The position numbers were made by a program, and so were the translations under genes. Positions 8,464-16,839 of a stretch of 64,000 bases of DNA are shown piece after piece. Under the pieces are notes generated by a model. It saw only the letters and a list, made by a program, of their open reading frames with translations. It was not told the DNA's origin and ran no database searches. Numbering within the stretch: the stretch's first letter is position 1; each line of letters begins with the position of its first letter. This DNA is from Arthrobacter sp. SLBN-83 (GTDB lineage Bacteria > Actinomycetota > Actinomycetes > Actinomycetales > Micrococcaceae). Location: positions 2,542,001 to 2,606,000 of the forward strand of contig NZ_VFMX01000001.1 in NCBI RefSeq assembly GCF_006715285.1, in the 5' to 3' direction.

Positions 8464-10176
8464 TTGTCCACCACTGCCACGCTGGCAACCCTGTCCGACT
8501 CCGACCGCCTGGGCGACCCCAACTGGTGGCGCCAGGCCTCCGTCTACCAGATCTATCCCCGCAGCTTCGCGGACTCCAATGGCGACGGTATCGGCGACCT
8601 GAAGGGCATTACCGCCAAGGTCCCGTACCTGAAGTCGCTGGGAATCGACGCCGTCTGGCTGAGCCCGTTCTACCCCTCCGCGCTGGCGGATGGCGGCTAC
8701 GACGTGGATGACTACCGCGACGTCGACCCCAAGCTGGGCACGCTGGCCGACTTCGACGAGATGGCCAAGGCCCTGCACGAGGCCGGCATCAAGCTGATTG
8801 CCGACATCGTGCCCAATCACTCGTCCAACCGGCACAAGTGGTTCCAGGAGGCGTTGGCATCACCCAAGGGCTCCCCGGCCCGGGACCGCTACATCTTCCG
8901 GGACGGCAAGGGCCCCAACGGCGAGTTCCCGCCGTCGGACTGGGATTCGGTGTTTGGCGGACCCGCCTGGGAGCGCATCACCGAACCGGACGGCACCCCC
9001 GGCCAGTGGTACATGCACATCTTTGCCAAGGAGCAGCCGGACCTGAACTGGTCCAACCGGGAAATCCGCGACGACTTCCTCAAGACCCTGCGCTTCTGGT
9101 CCGACCGCGGCGTGGACGGCTTCCGCGTCGACGTGGCCCACGCCCTCACCAAGGACCTCACCGAGCCGCTGCTGTCCAAGCTCGAGCTGAGCGCTGCGAA
9201 CACCGGCGTGGACGGTTTCGACGACGGCTCGCACCCGTTCTGGGACCGCGACGAAGTGCACGAAATCTATGCCGAGTGGCGCGAGGTCTTCAACGAGTAC
9301 AACCCGCCCCGCACCGCCGTCGCCGAAGCCTGGGTGCACGCCACCCGGCGTGCCCGGTACGCCAGCCCGCAGGGGCTGGGCCAGGCGTTCAACTTCGACC
9401 TGCTGCAGGCCGACTTCGACGCCGCGGAGTACAAGGAGATCATCACCCGCAACCTCGCCGAGGCTGCCGCCACCGGAGCTTCCTCCACCTGGGTGTTCTC
9501 CAACCACGATGTCGTCCGGCATGCCACCCGCTATGGCCTGCCGCAGGTGGCGAAGGAGAAGGCCGGCGCGAAGGGCCAGGACGGCAAGGACTGGCTGCTC
9601 GCCGGTGGACCCAAGGACCAGCTGGATGTGGAACTCGGTGAACGCCGCGCCCGCGCCGCCACGCTGCTGATGCTCGCCGTACCGGGCTCCGCCTACCTTT
9701 ACCAGGGTGAGGAACTTGGGCTGCAGGAAGTGGCCGAGATCCCGGAATCCGAACGCCAGGATCCGTCCTTCTTCCGCAACAAGGGCGTGGAGATCGGCCG
9801 CGACGGCTGCCGCGTTCCGCTGCCGTGGAAGGTGGAGGGCACCTCCTTCGGCTTCGGCGATGGCGGGTCGCACCTGCCGCAGCCGGACTGGTTCAGCAAG
9901 TACGCGGTGGAGGCCCAGGACGGAACCGAAGGCTCCACCCTTGAGCTTTACCGCAAGGCACTGAAACTGCGCCGCGAACTGCAGACCGGCGAGGAACTCG
10001 AATGGGTGGACACCGGCAATCCGGACGTCCTGCACTTCAAGCGCCCCAACGGCTGGCAGTCCGTGACCAACTTTGGGAACACCGCCGTCGACCTTCCCGC
10101 CGGCGGGGTGCTGGTCTCCAGCGCGCCGCTGGAAGACGGCAAGCTGCCGGCCAACACCACCGCGTGGCTGCGCTGA
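8464..10176 (+). CDS. Alpha-glucosidase, GH13 (oligo-1,6-glucosidase/sucrase-like)
   Basis: A 570-aa cytoplasmic GH13 hydrolase acting on short alpha-glucosides. Seen: the N-terminal W-W-R-Q-A-S-V-Y-Q-I-Y-P-R-S-F block, region I D-I-V-P-N-H-S-S, nucleophile D223 in G-F-R-V-D-V-A-H, acid/base E288 in V-A-E-A-W, and transition-state stabiliser D349 in S-N-H-D-V. Length fits the GH13 oligosaccharide subfamilies. No signal peptide is present. The start is taken as TTG at 8464, with GAAAAGGG 7 bases upstream; no in-frame ATG exists between the upstream frame and the conserved N-terminus. Exact substrate (isomaltose, maltose, sucrose, trehalose) cannot be read from sequence. Probably controlled by the divergent ROK regulator. 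Confidence 0.93.
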   Translation: MSTTATLATLSDSDRLGDPNWWRQASVYQIYPRSFADSNGDGIGDLKGITAKVPYLKSLGIDAVWLSPFYPSALADGGYDVDDYRDVDPKLGTLADFDEMAKALHEAGIKLIADIVPNHSSNRHKWFQEALASPKGSPARDRYIFRDGKGPNGEFPPSDWDSVFGGPAWERITEPDGTPGQWYMHIFAKEQPDLNWSNREIRDDFLKTLRFWSDRGVDGFRVDVAHALTKDLTEPLLSKLELSAANTGVDGFDDGSHPFWDRDEVHEIYAEWREVFNEYNPPRTAVAEAWVHATRRARYASPQGLGQAFNFDLLQADFDAAEYKEIITRNLAEAAATGASSTWVFSNHDVVRHATRYGLPQVAKEKAGAKGQDGKDWLLAGGPKDQLDVELGERRARAATLLMLAVPGSAYLYQGEELGLQEVAEIPESERQDPSFFRNKGVEIGRDGCRVPLPWKVEGTSFGFGDGGSHLPQPDWFSKYAVEAQDGTEGSTLELYRKALKLRRELQTGEELEWVDTGNPDVLHFKRPNGWQSVTNFGNTAVDLPAGGVLVSSAPLEDGKLPANTTAWLR

Positions 10177-10207
10177 TGCCGGCTGCCCGGCCGGACGGGG
10201 CCTCCTG

Positions 10208-11149
10208 ATGCAGGAAGTCATCTATGGATGCATGGGCCTGGGCGGCAGCTGGTCTGAGGAGCCGCATGGTGCCGGCCATGTGGACCAGGCGGCCGCTGCC
10301 GTCCAGGCTGCCCTGGATGCGGGCATCACCCTGTTCGACCATGCGGACATCTACCGCAATGGCAAGTCCGAAGCGGTGTTCGGTGAGGTCCTCGCGGCCA
10401 GTCCGGGCCTGCGGGAGCGGATCCGGCTGCAGACCAAGTGCGGCATCCGGCTCAACGAACGCGGCCTGCAGACGCACTATGACCTCAGCCGGGAGGCCAT
10501 CCTTGAACGGGTCGAGGGCAGCCTGAAACGGCTCCGCACCGACTACGTGGATATCCTGCTGCTGCACCGCCCGGACCCCTTGGCGGACCCTGCCGAGGTG
10601 GCGTCCGCCGTGGGGCAGCTCATGGCCGAAGGAAAGGTCCGGGAACTGGGCGTGTCCAACATGTCCGCGGCGCAGATCGAGGTGCTGCAGGACCGGCTGG
10701 AGACGCCCGTGGTGGCCAACCAGCTGGAGATGAGCCTGCTCAAGCGGGCGTGGCTGGAGAGCCAGGTCCTGGTCAACCACCCGGAGCACCTGGACTACAG
10801 CTTTCCGCACGGCACATTGGAGTACTGCACCCGCAACAACGTCACCTTGCAGGCCTATGGCTCCCTGGCCAGGGGCGTCTACACCGGCGCCGAGCAGGAG
10901 AACTCCACCTCTGCGGAGGCAGCCACCGCCGAACTCGTGGCGGAACTGGCGGGGGAGTACCGCACCACCGGCGAAGCCATCCTCTTGGGCTGGCTCATGA
11001 AGCACCCCGCCGGGATCGCGCCGGTGATCGGCACGGTCAACCCTGACCGGATCCGTGCCTGCGCCGACGCCGCCCGGGTGGCCAAGGCACTGACGCGTGC
11101 CGACTGGTACAAACTGTGGGTCACGGCGCGCGGGAGCAACATTCCCTAA
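10208..11149 (+). CDS. Aldo/keto reductase (YdhF-like)
   Basis: A 313-aa NADPH-dependent oxidoreductase with the AKR (beta/alpha)8 pattern. The catalytic tetrad is visible: Asp and Tyr in L-F-D-H-A-D-I-Y, Lys in Q-T-K-C-G and His in L-L-H-R-P-D. The C-terminal phosphate-binding part reads P-V-I-G-T-V-N-P-D-R-I. Substrate unknown. It starts 31 bases after the alpha-glucosidase stop without a clear ribosome binding site, so it is likely the second gene of that operon. A sugar or sugar-derived carbonyl substrate is possible but is only inferred from context. Confidence 0.88.
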   Translation: MQEVIYGCMGLGGSWSEEPHGAGHVDQAAAAVQAALDAGITLFDHADIYRNGKSEAVFGEVLAASPGLRERIRLQTKCGIRLNERGLQTHYDLSREAILERVEGSLKRLRTDYVDILLLHRPDPLADPAEVASAVGQLMAEGKVRELGVSNMSAAQIEVLQDRLETPVVANQLEMSLLKRAWLESQVLVNHPEHLDYSFPHGTLEYCTRNNVTLQAYGSLARGVYTGAEQENSTSAEAATAELVAELAGEYRTTGEAILLGWLMKHPAGIAPVIGTVNPDRIRACADAARVAKALTRADWYKLWVTARGSNIP

Positions 11150-11156
11150 GCGCCAT

Positions 11157-11212
11157 CTGGCTGGCAGTACTTGTCGTTTTGCAGCTCCACAACGACAACT
11201 ACTGCCAGCCAG
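11157..11212. repeat. Long inverted repeat, 22-bp arms, 12-nt loop
   Basis: Left arm 11157-11178 (begins CTGGCTGGCAG) and right arm 11191-11212 (ends CTGCCAGCCAG) pair over 22 bp with a single mismatch, around the loop TTGCAGCTCCAC. It lies 8 bases after the aldo/keto reductase stop. There is no T-run on either strand, so it is not a standard Rho-independent terminator. It may be a REP-like element or an RNA 3'-end stabiliser. Confidence 0.8.
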
Positions 11213-11301
11213 TTTCCACGGGAGCGCAGTCACATCGCGTTTAGTTCGTATTGAACCTCACAAGCTGGCCGTTTTCTTCGCCGAGCCGCTTGCGGGCCGG
11301 A

Positions 11302-11307
11302 TACTGT
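11302..11307 (+). promoter_or_regulatory. Putative -10 hexamer of the CitE-like gene, leaderless
   Basis: TACTGT ends 7 bases before the ATG at 11315. The sequence between, AGAAGGC, could double as a poor ribosome binding site but abuts the ATG. Confidence 0.4.
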
Positions 11308-11314
11308 AGAAGGC

Positions 11315-12178
11315 ATGACGTCTACCATCGCCGCCGAAACCGTTAGGCCGGAACGGAATATCCCCGCCGAGATCGCCCGCTCCTGGCTGCTGGTCAATGC
11401 CATGAAGCCCGAACTCTTCGACCAGTCGGCCGTGTCCCGCGCTGACTCGATCATCCTGGATATTGAAGACGCCGTGGACCCCTCGCAGAAGGACCAGGCC
11501 CGGAACAACGTTATCGATTGGCTGACCGCCGGCGGCAAGGCCTGGGTCCGGATCAACGACGCCACCAGCCCGTTCTGGGCCGACGACCTCGCCGGCCTCC
11601 GCGGCACCCCCGGGCTCCTGGGCGTCATGCTGGCCAAGACCGAATCGGCAGACCAGGTGACCGAGAGCTACCACCGCATGGACGGCAAGACGCCCGTCAT
11701 TCCGCTGGTGGAATCCGCCCTCGGCATCGAGGAAGCCAACCACATCGCCAAGGCCCAGGGCGCATTCCGCCTGGCCTTCGGTTCCGGCGACTTCCGCCGC
11801 GACACCGGTATGGCCGCCACCCCGGAAGCCATGGCCTACCCGCGCGCCAAGCTCGTGGTCGCCAGCCGCGTCGGCAACCTGCCGGGCCCCATTGACGGAC
11901 CCACCGTCGGCACCAACCATCCCATCCTGCGCGAGCAGACCGGCATCACCGTGATGATGGGCATGACCGGCAAACTGTGCCTGGCCATCGACCAGACCCC
12001 CGTGATCAACGAGGTCATCAGCCCCACGCCGTCGGACGTCGCCTGGGCCACCGACTTCATGAACGACTTCGAAGCCAACGGCCGCGTCATCCGTGACGGC
12101 TCCGACCTGCCCCGCCTGGGCCGCGCCGAGAAGATCATGAAGCTCGCGGTAGCCTTTGGGGTGCAGCCCGCGCTGTAG
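11315..12178 (+). CDS. HpcH/HpaI aldolase / citrate lyase beta-subunit family protein
   Basis: A 287-aa CitE-like TIM-barrel lyase. Visible family marks are S-I-I-L-D-I-E-D-A-V near residue 47 (metal and substrate contacts), I-P-L-V-E-S-A-L-G near residue 130 with the metal-binding glutamate, and an F-G-S-G-D-F segment where the family usually has FGxxD. Stand-alone CitE homologues cleave or form C-C bonds in (acyl-CoA) substrates such as malyl-, citramalyl- or beta-methylmalyl-CoA. No citrate lyase alpha or gamma subunit lies nearby, so it is not part of a classical citrate lyase. Substrate not assigned. Confidence 0.85.
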   Translation: MTSTIAAETVRPERNIPAEIARSWLLVNAMKPELFDQSAVSRADSIILDIEDAVDPSQKDQARNNVIDWLTAGGKAWVRINDATSPFWADDLAGLRGTPGLLGVMLAKTESADQVTESYHRMDGKTPVIPLVESALGIEEANHIAKAQGAFRLAFGSGDFRRDTGMAATPEAMAYPRAKLVVASRVGNLPGPIDGPTVGTNHPILREQTGITVMMGMTGKLCLAIDQTPVINEVISPTPSDVAWATDFMNDFEANGRVIRDGSDLPRLGRAEKIMKLAVAFGVQPAL

Positions 12179-12205
12179 CGCCAACCCACCACTTCAGGAG
12201 ACCCC

Positions 12206-13165
12206 GTGACCGATACCCGCTATCTGGTCCACGGGGTCTTTTGGCATGCACCGGACGCCTCCAAAGAAACGGACGACGGCGGCAGCCCCGTGCTGCGCCT
12301 CCAGTCACCTGAAGGGGACTTCCGCCAGCTGAGCCTCGGCCCGGGCCAACGGCTTGGCTTCGAAGTGGTGGAGCCCGGCAGGTCCTGCCTGGGCCACGTC
12401 ACGGTCCAGTCCGCCGGATCGCGCAGCCACGTGCTCTGCACCTCTTCAGCTCCCGCCGTGCGGGGAAAGCAATGCGAGCGGTGCTTCGTGCTGGACGAGT
12501 CGCGGCTGATGCACGACTTCCACCGCGGCGGCCGGGTCACTCCCGGCCTCCGGGACTACCTGATGCAGGAGCACTGGCTCTATGTGGCCACCTTCGGCGG
12601 GGGCGCCACCAAGGTGGGAACGGCGTCGGGCCGCAGCAAGTGGACCAGGCTTGCCGAACAGGGTGCGGCGGTGGCGAGGTATGTTGCCAAGGCCCGGGAT
12701 GGCCGCGTGGTGCGGATCCTCGAGGACGTGGTTACGGCCGAGATTGGCCTGACCCAGCAGGTGCGCTCGGCTGCCAAAGCGGAGGCACTGCTGCAGCCGC
12801 TCCCGGCCGCGGAGCTGGACGCCATTAATGCCGGTGCTGCCGGGGAGGTACGTGCACTGCTGGCGCACACCGCCGTCGACGGTTTCGGGACCGTGGAGGA
12901 GCAATGGGCGCGGCCCGCGCATGCTGACGCCCTATACGGCGCGGGCGCCTGTTTCGGGCACAAGACGCCCCATGCCTACCCGTACGCGCTGGACGGCGGA
13001 CAGCACGGGTTCGACATTGCCGCACTCAGTGGGGCGAATGCGCTGGCACGGCTGGACGGCTCGGACGCCGGGTTCGTGGTCAACCTGTCCCAGTTGGCCG
13101 CCCGGACGGTCGTGCTGGGCAGCTTCTCCTCCGAGGTGCCTGCCGTACAGGAAGCGCTGTTCTGA
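12206..13165 (+). CDS. DUF2797 family protein
   Basis: A 319-aa soluble protein of unknown function that I assign to DUF2797. Marks are a paired-cysteine segment K-Q-C-E-R-C-F near residue 91 and the block W-L-Y-V-A-T-F-G-G-G-A-T-K-V-G-T-A near residue 130. That block is followed by R-W/R-L..E-Q-G-A, which resembles the strand-helix start of a GIY-YIG-like fold. The GTG start at 12206 has AGGAG 5 bases upstream. It follows the CitE-like gene by 27 bases and may share its transcript. No biochemical role is known to me. Confidence 0.75.
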   Translation: MTDTRYLVHGVFWHAPDASKETDDGGSPVLRLQSPEGDFRQLSLGPGQRLGFEVVEPGRSCLGHVTVQSAGSRSHVLCTSSAPAVRGKQCERCFVLDESRLMHDFHRGGRVTPGLRDYLMQEHWLYVATFGGGATKVGTASGRSKWTRLAEQGAAVARYVAKARDGRVVRILEDVVTAEIGLTQQVRSAAKAEALLQPLPAAELDAINAGAAGEVRALLAHTAVDGFGTVEEQWARPAHADALYGAGACFGHKTPHAYPYALDGGQHGFDIAALSGANALARLDGSDAGFVVNLSQLAARTVVLGSFSSEVPAVQEALF

Positions 13166-13197
13166 CCGCCGTCCCGGGTGCTGCCGGCTGCGGCCGG

Positions 13198-13203
13198 TAG
13201 ACT
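13198..13203 (+). promoter_or_regulatory. Putative -10 hexamer of the 13210 gene, leaderless
   Basis: TAGACT ends exactly 6 bases before the GTG at 13210 with no ribosome binding site between. It is one of the clearest leaderless cases here. Confidence 0.5.
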
Positions 13204-13209
13204 TGGACG

Positions 13210-13434
13210 GTGCTGAACGAATTCTGGGCCACCGCGCCGACCCGCTACAAAGCCCTGGTTTTCAGCGCGATGGGACTGATCGCCGTCGGCATCATTCTCA
13301 CCCTGATCGGCAACACCAGCGGGAACCAGGGACTGGCCATGGCCTCCCTGCCGCTGATCGGACTGGGCCTGGTCCTGCACGTCGTCGGCCTCGTGGTCCG
13401 CGGGCAGGCCATCCGAAGGAACCTGCGCCGGTAG
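13210..13434 (+). CDS. Small two-helix membrane protein, unknown function
   Basis: A 74-aa protein with two hydrophobic helices (about residues 15-37 and 44-64) separated by a short N-T-S-G-N-Q-G loop. It has a basic C-terminal tail R-G-Q-A-I-R-R-N-L-R-R that predicts cytoplasmic ends. I do not recognise a named family. The GTG start is supported by a TAGACT hexamer 6 bases upstream. It sits between the DUF2797 gene and the dehydratase pair and seems to be its own transcription unit. Confidence 0.7.
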   Translation: MLNEFWATAPTRYKALVFSAMGLIAVGIILTLIGNTSGNQGLAMASLPLIGLGLVLHVVGLVVRGQAIRRNLRR

Positions 13435-13486
13435 GACCTGCGCTACGGTTGCGGCGGGCCTTTTCTGCCCGCCAACATGCGGGTTA

Positions 13487-13492
13487 TAGGCT
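13487..13492 (+). promoter_or_regulatory. Putative -10 hexamer of the hadA-like gene, leaderless
   Basis: TAGGCT ends 7 bases before the ATG at 13500, and no purine-rich ribosome binding site lies in the gap. It would drive the dehydratase pair and possibly the MFS gene. Confidence 0.45.
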
Positions 13493-13499
13493 GGAATCC

Positions 13500-13961
13500 A
13501 TGACTATCAATCCGGACCTGCAGGGCAGAAGCTACCCTGCCGCAGAGGTGTACGACGTTGGCCGCGAAAAAATCCGCGAGTTCGCCCGCGCCGTGAAAGC
13601 CACCCACCCTGCACACTTCGACGTGGAAGCAGCCAAGGCCCTGGGCCACGACGACCTGGTGGCACCGCCCACCTTCGCCATCATCATCGCCCAGCGTGCC
13701 GACGCGCAGCTGATCCAGGATCCGGAAGCGGGCATCGACTTCTCCCGCGTGGTCCACGCTGACCAGCGCTTCACCCACCACCGGCCCATCATTGCCGGGG
13801 ACCGCCTGGTGGCGGAGCTCCACGTGGACGGCGTCCGCGCCATGGGCGGCGGGGCCATGATCACCACCCGCTCGGAGATCTTCGCCCTCGGCGCCGGCGA
13901 CTCACGGGTGCCCGTCACCACCACCACGTCATCCATCCTGGTCCGGGGAGAGGGACAGTAG
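13500..13961 (+). CDS. HadA-like (UPF0336/FAS1-type) MaoC-fold dehydratase subunit
   Basis: A 153-aa hot-dog-fold protein like mycobacterial HadA/HadC. It lacks the D-x(4)-H hydratase motif, so it should be the substrate-binding, non-catalytic partner of the next gene in a (3R)-hydroxyacyl thioester dehydratase. Seen: Y-D-V-G-R-E-K-I-R-E-F-A-R-A-V at residues 19-33, then V-A-P-P-T-F-A near residue 60 and H-A-D-Q-R-F-T-H-H-R-P near residue 86. The stop lies 2 bases before the partner gene. The pair stands upstream of murB, a neighbourhood also found in other actinobacteria as far as I recall. Confidence 0.85.
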   Translation: MTINPDLQGRSYPAAEVYDVGREKIREFARAVKATHPAHFDVEAAKALGHDDLVAPPTFAIIIAQRADAQLIQDPEAGIDFSRVVHADQRFTHHRPIIAGDRLVAELHVDGVRAMGGGAMITTRSEIFALGAGDSRVPVTTTTSSILVRGEGQ

Positions 13962-13963
13962 CC

Positions 13964-14401
13964 ATGAGCCTCAGCATCCACGAACTCAGCCCCGGCCAGG
14001 AGATCGGCAGCCGCACCATCGAGGTCACCCGGACAGACCTGGTCAAGTATGCCGGCGCTTCCGGAGACTTCAACCCCATCCACTGGAACGAGGCCTTCGC
14101 CACCAGCGTGGAACTGCCGGGCGTGATCGCCCACGGAATGTTCACCATGGGCTCAGCCGTCCAACTGGTGACCGACTGGGCAGGCGACCCCGCCGCCGTT
14201 GTCGATTTCCAGACCCGCTTCACCAAGCCAGTCCTGGTTGCGGACACCACCGGTACGGACCAGCCTGGCGCCAGCATCGAGGTCAGCGGCATCATCGGAA
14301 AGCTCGACGCCGAAGCCAACACGGCGCGCATCGACCTCACGGTGGTTTCCGCCGGGCAGAAAGTCCTGATGAAGGCCCAGGCCCTCGTCAAGCTGTCCTG
14401 A
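13964..14401 (+). CDS. HadB-like MaoC dehydratase, catalytic subunit
   Basis: A 145-aa hot-dog-fold hydratase 2 protein. The catalytic motif Y-A-G-A-S-G-D-F-N-P-I-H near residues 27-38 supplies the Asp/His dyad, followed by V-I-A-H-G-M-F-T-M-G. With the preceding HadA-like subunit it should dehydrate (3R)-hydroxyacyl-ACP or -CoA intermediates of fatty acid metabolism. The stop/start gap of 2 bases argues for equimolar coupled synthesis. Mycolic acids are not expected in Micrococcaceae, so a general fatty-acid role is more likely than the mycobacterial one. Confidence 0.88.
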   Translation: MSLSIHELSPGQEIGSRTIEVTRTDLVKYAGASGDFNPIHWNEAFATSVELPGVIAHGMFTMGSAVQLVTDWAGDPAAVVDFQTRFTKPVLVADTTGTDQPGASIEVSGIIGKLDAEANTARIDLTVVSAGQKVLMKAQALVKLS

Positions 14402-14427
14402 GTGTTCCTGACGACGAGCTGCAACCC

Positions 14428-15702
14428 TTGACCACTCCTGCAGGAACCACCGCCTCCGCTGCCCAGGTTACTGCCTGGCGCAACGCCGTCGTCGTTGCTT
14501 ATGGCGCCAGCGGCCTGGCCTTTGCCTCCTGGGTCTCCCGGTTGCCGGCCATCCGGGACGCGCTGGACCTGACCCCGGGCAACGTGGGCATCATCCTGCT
14601 GTGCATGACGCTGGGCTCGTTCGCCTCCGTCTCCATGTCGGGGCTGATCGTGCTGCGCTTGGGCTCCAAGCGGACCATCCGCACCGGCAGCATCATGGTG
14701 GGCGCCGGGCTGCTGACCACCGGTTTTGGCACGACTGTGCTGGCAAACCCCGTGGCAACAGCCATAGGTCTGGCCATCATCGGCTTGGGCACAGGAAGCT
14801 GGAACACTGCCTCCAATGTGGAAGGCGCGGCGGTGGAACGCGCCGTGGGCCGGCACATCATGCCCCGGCTCCATGGCGCGTTCAGCCTTGGAACAGTGGC
14901 TGGCGCCGGACTGGGAGCCCTTGCTGCGGCCGTGTCCCTGCCCGTGTTCTGGCACCTGGCAGCAGCAGGGACGGTCGTTGCTGTTTCGGTGGCGACGGCG
15001 GCATCCTGGTTCCGTGCCGATGACATCGCGGTGAAGGGGGAGCGCAACTACTCCCCGGACAACTTCGAGGACCCCACCACGGGGCCCATTCCCGTAATTC
15101 CTGCCGCGGGCGCGACGGAGGCGCCGCTGGACAACAAGCGAAAGATCGCCCAGGCCTGGCGGGAACGGCGGACCCTGCTGCTGGGCATCCTGGTGCTGGG
15201 GCTCGCCCTGGCGGAGGGCGCCGCAGGGGACTGGGTGGCCCTGGCCCTGGCGGACGGCCACGGGCAAAGCGATGCCGCCGGTGCTGCCGGGTATGGCCTC
15301 TTTGTTACCTTCATGACCATCGGGCGGTTCGCCGGAACACCGCTGCTGGACCGGTTTGGGCGGGTTCCGGTTATGCGATGGTGCGCTGCCGCAGCCGTCC
15401 TGGGCCTGGCCGTGTTTGTCTTCGCCCCGGTGCCGTGGCTCGCGTACGTTGGGCTGGCGGCATGGGGCCTGGGCGCCTCCCTGGGCTTTCCGGTGGGCAT
15501 GTCCGCTGCGGCCGACGATCCCGCCAAAGCCGCGGCCCGGGTATCGGTGGTGTCCACCATCGGGTACGGGGCGTTCCTGTGCGGGCCGCCGCTGCTGGGC
15601 CTGCTGGCCGAACACGTGGGCATACTGCATTCGCTCCTGGCCGTGATGGTGATGCTGGCCGTGAGCTTCGTGCTGTCGCCGGTGGCCCGGAAGGCCGCAT
15701 AG
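14428..15702 (+). CDS. MFS transporter (YbjJ/fucose-permease-like)
   Basis: A 424-aa major facilitator with about 12 hydrophobic segments. Between the two halves there is a longer acidic cytoplasmic loop (about residues 196-240, containing N-Y-S-P-D-N-F-E-D-P). The first half shows the motif-A-like L-R-L-G-S-K-R-T-I-R. The second half shows G-R-F-A-G-T-P-L-L-D-R-F-G-R-V-P. Substrate unknown. The start is taken as TTG at 14428, 26 bases after the dehydratase stop, with no strong ribosome binding site, so the exact N-terminus is uncertain. Probably cotranscribed with the dehydratase pair. Confidence 0.85.
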   Translation: MTTPAGTTASAAQVTAWRNAVVVAYGASGLAFASWVSRLPAIRDALDLTPGNVGIILLCMTLGSFASVSMSGLIVLRLGSKRTIRTGSIMVGAGLLTTGFGTTVLANPVATAIGLAIIGLGTGSWNTASNVEGAAVERAVGRHIMPRLHGAFSLGTVAGAGLGALAAAVSLPVFWHLAAAGTVVAVSVATAASWFRADDIAVKGERNYSPDNFEDPTTGPIPVIPAAGATEAPLDNKRKIAQAWRERRTLLLGILVLGLALAEGAAGDWVALALADGHGQSDAAGAAGYGLFVTFMTIGRFAGTPLLDRFGRVPVMRWCAAAAVLGLAVFVFAPVPWLAYVGLAAWGLGASLGFPVGMSAAADDPAKAAARVSVVSTIGYGAFLCGPPLLGLLAEHVGILHSLLAVMVMLAVSFVLSPVARKAA

Positions 15703-15712
15703 GTTTCCCTAG

Positions 15713-15718
15713 TATTGT
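15713..15718 (+). promoter_or_regulatory. Putative -10 hexamer of murB, leaderless
   Basis: TATTGT ends 6 bases before the GTG at 15725. An overlapping TAGTAT at 15710-15715 is an alternative. There is no ribosome binding site in the gap TGACGG. Confidence 0.42.
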
Positions 15719-15724
15719 TGACGG

Positions 15725-16792
15725 GTGACTCCCACCCTGCTTTCCTCCCTGACCACGTCCGCCGTCGGCGGCCCCGCCGGTACGTTCATCGAGGCCCGGA
15801 CCGAGGCGGAGATCATCGACGCCGTCCGTTCCGCGGACGCGGCCGGTGAGCAGGTGCTGATCATCAGCGGTGGATCCAACCTTCTGGTGTCCGACGACGG
15901 GTTCCCCGGCACCGTCATCAAGATCGCTTCCGAGGGGTTCACGGTCAACGCGGAGGATTCCTGCGGGGGAGTGGCCGTGGTGGTGCAGGCCGGGCACAAC
16001 TGGGACAAGCTCGTGGAGCACGCCGTCCGCCACGCCTGGTCCGGCATCGAGGCGCTCTCCGGCATTCCCGGCTCAACCGGCGCCACTCCCGTCCAGAACG
16101 TGGGCGCCTACGGTGCGGAAGTTTCCCAGACCATCGCCGCCGTCCGCACCTGGGACCGGCAGCGGAATGCCGTGCAGACCTTCACCAACTCGGAGCTGAA
16201 GTTCGGCTACCGGGACTCCATCCTCAAACAGACCACCGTCAACGGCTCGCCCCGGTACGTGGTGCTGACCGTGGAATTCCAGCTGCCGCTGGGGCGGATG
16301 AGCGCCCCCATCCGGTACGCCGAACTGGCCCGCTCCCTCGGCGTGGAAGTAGGCAAGCGTGCCTACGCCAACGACGTCCGCCGGGAAGTGCTCCGGCTGC
16401 GTGGCTCCAAGGGCATGGTGTGGGACGCCGCGGACCGGGACACGTACTCCACCGGCTCCTTCTTCACCAACCCGATCGTTCCTGCCGACGTCGCGGAAAA
16501 GCTGCCGGAAGCGGCACCGCGCTACCCCGCAGGGCAGGACGGGCTGGTGAAACTGTCGGCAGCTTGGCTGATCGACCAGGCAGGGTTCGGCAAGGGCTTC
16601 GGCCTGGAACCGGAAGGCGTGGCCGGTGGCCGCGCTTCGCTGTCCACCAAGCACACCCTGGCCATCACCAACCGCGGCTCCGCCAGCGCCGCCGACATGG
16701 TGGCTGTCGCACGGGAAGTGCGGACCGGCGTCGAACGACGCTTTGGCATCTCGCTGCACCCGGAGCCGCTGCTGATCGGCCTGGAGCTCTAA
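15725..16792 (+). CDS. murB: UDP-N-acetylmuramate dehydrogenase
   Basis: FAD enzyme that reduces UDP-GlcNAc-enolpyruvate to UDP-MurNAc with NADPH, the second committed step of peptidoglycan precursor synthesis. It is 355 aa, the type I MurB length. Seen: FAD-binding S-G-G-S-N-L-L-V-S-D near residue 43, G-I-P-G-S-T-G-A-T-P-V-Q-N-V-G-A-Y-G near residue 115, Y-R-D-S near residue 163, catalytic serine in T-G-S-F-F-T-N-P near residue 243, and the C-terminal H-P-E-P glutamate. The GTG start is supported by a -10-like hexamer 6 bases upstream. Confidence 0.96.
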   Translation: MTPTLLSSLTTSAVGGPAGTFIEARTEAEIIDAVRSADAAGEQVLIISGGSNLLVSDDGFPGTVIKIASEGFTVNAEDSCGGVAVVVQAGHNWDKLVEHAVRHAWSGIEALSGIPGSTGATPVQNVGAYGAEVSQTIAAVRTWDRQRNAVQTFTNSELKFGYRDSILKQTTVNGSPRYVVLTVEFQLPLGRMSAPIRYAELARSLGVEVGKRAYANDVRREVLRLRGSKGMVWDAADRDTYSTGSFFTNPIVPADVAEKLPEAAPRYPAGQDGLVKLSAAWLIDQAGFGKGFGLEPEGVAGGRASLSTKHTLAITNRGSASAADMVAVAREVRTGVERRFGISLHPEPLLIGLEL

Positions 16793-16827
16793 CCGCCCAA
16801 TCCGGGTCCCGCCCCTGCTACCGGGCC

Positions 16828-16833
16828 TAGGAT
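16828..16833 (+). promoter_or_regulatory. Putative -10 hexamer of the 16840 gene, leaderless
   Basis: TAGGAT ends 6 bases before the ATG at 16840. The gap GGGCGC is not a ribosome binding site. Confidence 0.45.
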
Positions 16834-16839
16834 GGGCGC

